Assembly (NCBI GenBank): GCA_016235765.1
Contig: JACRIZ010000013.1
Span: forward strand, 1 to 60,099
From: Rhodocyclales bacterium
GTDB lineage: Bacteria; Pseudomonadota; Gammaproteobacteria; Burkholderiales; Rhodocyclaceae
Direction of reading: 5' to 3'
Length of the DNA: 60,099 nucleotides
The position numbers and the translations under genes are program-made. Every line of letters starts with the position of its first letter. Within the stretch, counting starts at the first letter, position 1. A model generated the notes under the pieces. It did no database searches. It was not told where the DNA came from and saw only the letters and a program-made list of their open reading frames with translations. Below, piece after piece: positions 56,827 to 60,099 of the stretch.

Positions 56827-57273
56827 ATGAACGCGATGAGCCTGATTCAATGGGGTGTGGATTTCTACACCGGACTGCCGGACATCGATGAGCAGCACCG
56901 CCGATTGGTCGCGCTCGCCAACCGCCTCGCCGACACGCCCCGATCCGATGCCGACGTGCTCGCCCGGGCATTCGAAGAGCTCAGGACTTACGTCATCGAG
57001 CACTTCTCGCTGGAAGAGAAGCAAATGACCGAGGCGCAGATCGACGCCGAACATCTGCAATACCACATGAATGCACATGCGCTTTTTGCCGCGAAGGTCA
57101 CGGACCTGTGGGGGGCATACGGCCGCGGTGCCGACGGGACGTTCGAGGAACTGCTGGGTTTTCTCAAAACCTGGATCCTGCAGCACATCCTGCATACGGA
57201 TCGGGTGATGGCTTTGCGGATCCATGAAAGGCTCGGCGTCAACGCGCCGCACAACATGTTTACGCACTTCTGA
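56827..57273 (+). CDS. Bacteriohemerythrin
   Basis: A 148-residue non-haem di-iron oxygen-binding protein. Metal ligands of the four-helix bundle are seen in Asp-Ile-Asp-Glu-Gln-His (first His), His-Phe-Ser-Leu-Glu-Glu (His and Glu), His-Leu-Gln-Tyr-His (His-x3-His), and His-Ile-Leu-His-Thr-Asp (His and Asp). The set is complete. Start is at 56827 or 56836; the upstream sequence does not decide. Free-standing bacteriohemerythrins carry oxygen to respiratory or oxygen-dependent enzymes, or serve in oxygen sensing. It is convergent with the M48 protease gene, 5 bases away. Confidence 0.93.
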   Translation: MNAMSLIQWGVDFYTGLPDIDEQHRRLVALANRLADTPRSDADVLARAFEELRTYVIEHFSLEEKQMTEAQIDAEHLQYHMNAHALFAAKVTDLWGAYGRGADGTFEELLGFLKTWILQHILHTDRVMALRIHERLGVNAPHNMFTHF

Positions 57274-57278
57274 CGCGG

Positions 57279-59219
57279 TCAGGCAGCTCCGTCCTTCGCC
57301 GCCAGCGGCGGCATCGGGCTGTCCAGGCTGCCGGCGAGGGTGCGCAGCAGTTCCCGGCCGCGCACGGTGGCGCTGCCGTCGTGCATGATGGTGGCGGCGC
57401 AGGCCTTGAGGATGCGCGGTTTCAGCAGCGGCCTGAGTTCTGCCAGCCTGTCCATGGCCTCGTCCAGTTCCTTCAGATTGACCTGCAGGCGCGGCACGAA
57501 CTTCAGGGCGGTGGCGCCCACGGCAGCGATACCGGCCTTGAAGGCCCGTTCGGCCTCGGCGTCGTCGCTGTGTTCGGTGTGCGCCACCAGCGAGACGACC
57601 AGCGCCGCTTCGCGGTTCACGTCGCCGAGCAGGCCGTGGGCGGCCCGGGGCCGCGGCCGCAGGCCGAAGTGCAGGTCGAGCTGGCGCATCAGGAAATGTT
57701 GCAGCAGCCATTCGTTGAGGCTGACCTTGGCGTCGGCTTCGATCAGGGCGGCGACGACCGTCCGGAAGCGCTGGTACTGCGCCGCCGACAGCGTGCGCAA
57801 GCTCGGCATGGCCAGCTCCGCCAGCGGCAGCCGCGCCGCTTCCGCCAGCGCCGGCAGGTGGGCGTCGAGCTGCGCCGTGAGTTGCGCCACCGCCGCGTCC
57901 GCCTGCGCCGCCAGCACCGCCTGTTGCCGGGCGCGAATGTCGGGCGCGCCATCGAGCAGCATGCCGTAGATCACCGCGCGGGCGCCGAAGGGTTCGGCGG
58001 CGGCCTGGCGCAGCGGCTCGGGGATGGCGGCGAGGATGTCGCGCGCATGGTCGACGTTCTTCTGCTCGAGGGTACCGATCGTGGCCAAGGCGTCGTCCGG
58101 CGTCAACACGCCGGCGAGCACGGCCGTCGCCAGCACGGCCCGGCGTGCGTCGCCGGCCCGCTTCGCCGCGGCGTCATCGGTGATTGCCGGCGGCTTCGGC
58201 GTGACGAACCTGCCGTCCCAGCGCGGCTCGATGGCGCGAATGCGCTGCTCCAGCGGCGGATGGGTGGCGAACAGCGATTCGAGGAAGCCGTCGACGCCGG
58301 CGGAGAAATAGGCGTGGCTGTATTGCCGCGCCGCCGGGCTGTCCAGCAGCGAGCCCATCACCGAGCCGCCGATCTTCTTCAGGGCGCCGGCGATGCCGTC
58401 GCGGTTGCGCGTGAATTGCACGGCGCTGGCGTCGGCTAGGTATTCGCGCTGGCGGCTCACCGTGGCCTTGATCCACTGGCCGAAGAAGAAGCCGGCGTAG
58501 CCGATGACGAGCAGCCCGAGGCCGAGGACGAGAAGGGCGAGGCCGATGTTGCCGCCGCCCCGGCTGCGCGAGCCGCCGATATGGCGCGTGGCGCGCAGGA
58601 GATAGTAGCCCGCCAGGCCGATCAGCAGGATGCCGTGCAGCACACCCATCAGCCGGATGTTCATGCGCATGTCGCCGTTGAAGATGTGGCTGAACTCGTG
58701 GGCGATCACGCCCTGCAGTTCGTCGCGGTCGAGTGCGTCGAGCGTGCCGCGCGTCACCCCGATCACCGCGTCGTTGGCGGTCAGGCCGGCGGCGAAGGCG
58801 TTGATGGCCGCTTCGTCGAGCAGATAGACCGGCGGCACGGGCGTGCCGGCGGCGATGGCCATTTCCTCCACGACATTGAGCAGGCGCCGCTCCGCCGGGT
58901 CGGTGCTGTTGCGCGGCACCAGCCGGCCGCCCAGCATTTCGGCGACGACACGTCCGCCGCCGGACAGTTCCGCCATCTTGTAGGCGCTGCCGAAGCCGAT
59001 GACGACGAGCGTGCCGACCGTGACCGTGCCGAACAGGCCCCAGTCGAAGTTGGCCAGAATTCCGGTCGCGAGTAGCTGGTTGGGGTCGCGGCTGCCGGCC
59101 ACCACAACAATCACCAGCAAATTGGTGAGGACGACCAGGCTGGCCACGGCCAGCGTGAACAGCACCAGCAGCCAGCCGGTGCGGCGGCGCGCCCGCGCCT
59201 GGGCCTCGAAGAAATTCAT
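57279..59219 (-). CDS. M48-family membrane metalloprotease (HtpX-like, LemA-associated)
   Basis: A 646-residue zinc protease. Two N-terminal membrane helices (about 15-40 and 60-78), the catalytic His174-Glu175-Phe-Ser-His178 in Val-Ile-Ala-His-Glu-Phe-Ser-His, two further helices (about 188-206 and 224-245), and a second segment Gln-Arg-Glu-Tyr-Leu-Ala-Asp-Ala-Ser-Ala with the third zinc ligand. The C-terminal 300 residues are a helical extension rich in Ala, Leu and Arg not found in HtpX (about 290 residues). It follows lemA by 26 bases, an order seen in many bacteria. The role is probably membrane protein quality control. Stop is 5 bases from the hemerythrin stop. Confidence 0.9.
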   Translation of the reverse strand: MNFFEAQARARRRTGWLLVLFTLAVASLVVLTNLLVIVVVAGSRDPNQLLATGILANFDWGLFGTVTVGTLVVIGFGSAYKMAELSGGGRVVAEMLGGRLVPRNSTDPAERRLLNVVEEMAIAAGTPVPPVYLLDEAAINAFAAGLTANDAVIGVTRGTLDALDRDELQGVIAHEFSHIFNGDMRMNIRLMGVLHGILLIGLAGYYLLRATRHIGGSRSRGGGNIGLALLVLGLGLLVIGYAGFFFGQWIKATVSRQREYLADASAVQFTRNRDGIAGALKKIGGSVMGSLLDSPAARQYSHAYFSAGVDGFLESLFATHPPLEQRIRAIEPRWDGRFVTPKPPAITDDAAAKRAGDARRAVLATAVLAGVLTPDDALATIGTLEQKNVDHARDILAAIPEPLRQAAAEPFGARAVIYGMLLDGAPDIRARQQAVLAAQADAAVAQLTAQLDAHLPALAEAARLPLAELAMPSLRTLSAAQYQRFRTVVAALIEADAKVSLNEWLLQHFLMRQLDLHFGLRPRPRAAHGLLGDVNREAALVVSLVAHTEHSDDAEAERAFKAGIAAVGATALKFVPRLQVNLKELDEAMDRLAELRPLLKPRILKACAATIMHDGSATVRGRELLRTLAGSLDSPMPPLAAKDGAA

Positions 59220-59245
59220 CTGCGGCGAGCCCCCGACCGGGGCTC

Positions 59246-59842
59246 CTAGAACGAGACCTTCGGCGCCGCCTGGATCTGCGCGTGGTCCTCGAACTCAAGC
59301 AGGCTCGCGTCCTGCCCGTGGCCGAACATGCCGGCGAGGACGTGCTGCGGGAACGACTGCTTGTAGGTGTTGTATTCCATCACCGCATCGTTGAAGGCCT
59401 GGCGGGCGAAGGCCACCTTGTTCTCGGTGCTGGTCAACTCTTCCGAAAGCTGCATCATGTTCTGGTTCGCCTTCAGGTCGGGGTAGGCCTCCATCACCAC
59501 ATTGAGCCGCCCCATGGCCCCGGCCAGATTGCCTTCCGCCTGGCTCAGCGACTTGATCGCGTCGGCATCGCCCGGATCGGCATGCGCGCGGCCCAAGCCG
59601 CTGGCCGCCGCGTTGCGCGCCTGGATCACCGCCTCCAGCGTCTCGCGCTCGTGCTTGATGTAGCCCTTGGCCGTTTCGACCAGATTCGGAATCAGGTCGT
59701 AGCGCCGCTTCAACTGCACCTCGATCTGCGCGAAGGCATTCTTGAAACGATTCTTCAGCGCCACCAAGCCGTTGTAGATCGAGACGATGTAGAAGCCGAT
59801 GGCGGCGAGTACCACCAGCGAAACGATAGAGGTCACATCCAT
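59246..59842 (-). CDS. lemA: LemA family protein
   Basis: A 198-residue protein with an N-terminal membrane helix (about 5-24) and a long helical bundle outside the cytoplasm. It has the family segments Leu-Lys-Asn-Arg-Phe-Lys-Asn-Ala-Phe-Ala-Gln-Ile-Glu-Val-Gln-Leu-Lys-Arg-Arg-Tyr (about 29-48), Asp-Leu-Ile-Pro-Asn-Leu-Val and Tyr-Pro-Asp-Leu-Lys-Ala-Asn. It is unrelated to the two-component kinase once called LemA. It starts the lemA-M48 pair; the upstream 257 bases (59843-60099) contain no gene. Confidence 0.94.
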   Translation of the reverse strand: MDVTSIVSLVVLAAIGFYIVSIYNGLVALKNRFKNAFAQIEVQLKRRYDLIPNLVETAKGYIKHERETLEAVIQARNAAASGLGRAHADPGDADAIKSLSQAEGNLAGAMGRLNVVMEAYPDLKANQNMMQLSEELTSTENKVAFARQAFNDAVMEYNTYKQSFPQHVLAGMFGHGQDASLLEFEDHAQIQAAPKVSF

Positions 59843-60099
59843 GAAGTTCTCCCGCTCAATGGGCGAAATGCCGGCTCGCCGCGGATGGTATCAAGATTTC
59901 ATAATCGGTGCCGCCGCATGGCGTACCGCCATGGCTGACTTTCATGGGAGAGCGAGAACGGCCAGGTGCGGTCATGGGTTAAGGCGCCCTGAAGCGGACA
60001 ACCGACCGGGCTAGGGGTATGCTGTCGGCGTTTCTTAACCCCGCTGCTCTTGGAAACATCAGCCTAGCCCCCTTGACTGCGGCCGCCAGCGTCCACTTA
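59843..60099. other. Intergenic region at the window end
   Basis: No coding frame or RNA gene is recognised in these 257 bases. They should hold the lemA promoter on the minus strand. A TTGACT hexamer at 60073-60078 resembles a -35 box for a gene beyond the window, but its -10 would be outside the view. Confidence 0.4.

Overview
The window looks like a chromosomal segment of a high-GC betaproteobacterium, most likely a Rhodocyclales relative (Aromatoleum/Azoarcus/Thauera type). The basis is gene order and family content: pheT end-ihfA-merR-tRNA-Pro, surE-pcm-nlpD-rpoS, DUF1631, and an AorABC-type tungsten aldehyde oxidoreductase. This placement is inference from protein resemblance; no 16S or marker comparison was possible. 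Base composition looks uniform and I see no transposase, phage gene or CRISPR array.

Layout. (1) 1-1.6 kb: pheT tail, ihfA, merR-like gene, tRNA-Pro(GGG) with a terminator, then a near-consensus sigma54 promoter in front of two small unknown proteins that share a C-terminal tail. (2) 1.6-10.3 kb, minus strand: a fatty-acid beta-oxidation block (TetR regulator, fadE, fadI, fadJ, a chalcone-isomerase-like protein, fadD) with a promoter/operator before the TetR gene. (3) 10.4-13.7 kb: surE-pcm-nlpD-rpoS. (4) 14.5-18.4 kb: aorABC plus a MoaD-like gene, a predicted tungsten aldehyde:acceptor oxidoreductase.

(5) 18.4-36 kb: a periplasmic PQQ alcohol-oxidation island. It has two c-type cytochrome genes (one a PedF/ExaB-type domain fused to a second haem domain), a quinoprotein-associated solute-binding protein, an AcoR-type sigma54 activator, two TonB-dependent receptors (one resembling the E. 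coli PQQ receptor PqqU/YncD), a YceI protein, a YncE-like beta-propeller, a PQQ alcohol dehydrogenase with the extra Asp typical of lanthanide enzymes, a NarL/UhpA-type two-component pair, a TonB protein and a NosR-like iron-sulfur flavoprotein. Two promoters here, 8 kb apart, share the same sigma54 core and the same palindrome TGTTCCA-N3-TGAAACA at the same distance upstream. I read this palindrome as the binding site of the AcoR-type activator.

(6) 36-42.5 kb: a MacB/DevBCA-like ABC exporter, a glyoxalase-like protein, an EamA transporter and a TPR-like protein. (7) 42.7-47.8 kb: moeA, tupC, tupB, a 7-kDa molbindin, tupA and a ModE-like regulator, i.e. tungstate uptake, storage and insertion, which would supply metal to AorB. 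(8) 47.8-60.1 kb: DUF1631 followed by a 24-codon remnant that looks like the start of a cation-efflux gene, a PAS-GGDEF-EAL protein, a hybrid sensor kinase and OmpR-type regulator, a small HMA-like protein without the metal motif, an NnrU/MddA-like membrane protein, a bacteriohemerythrin, an M48 protease and LemA.

Working together (inference): alcohols are oxidised in the periplasm by the quinoprotein, with electrons passed to c-type cytochromes. PQQ may be imported through the PqqU-like receptor and TonB. The resulting aldehydes are oxidised in the cytoplasm by the tungsten enzyme AorABC, whose metal comes through TupABC and whose cofactor maturation uses MoeA and the MoaD-like protein. The acyl products could feed the beta-oxidation block.
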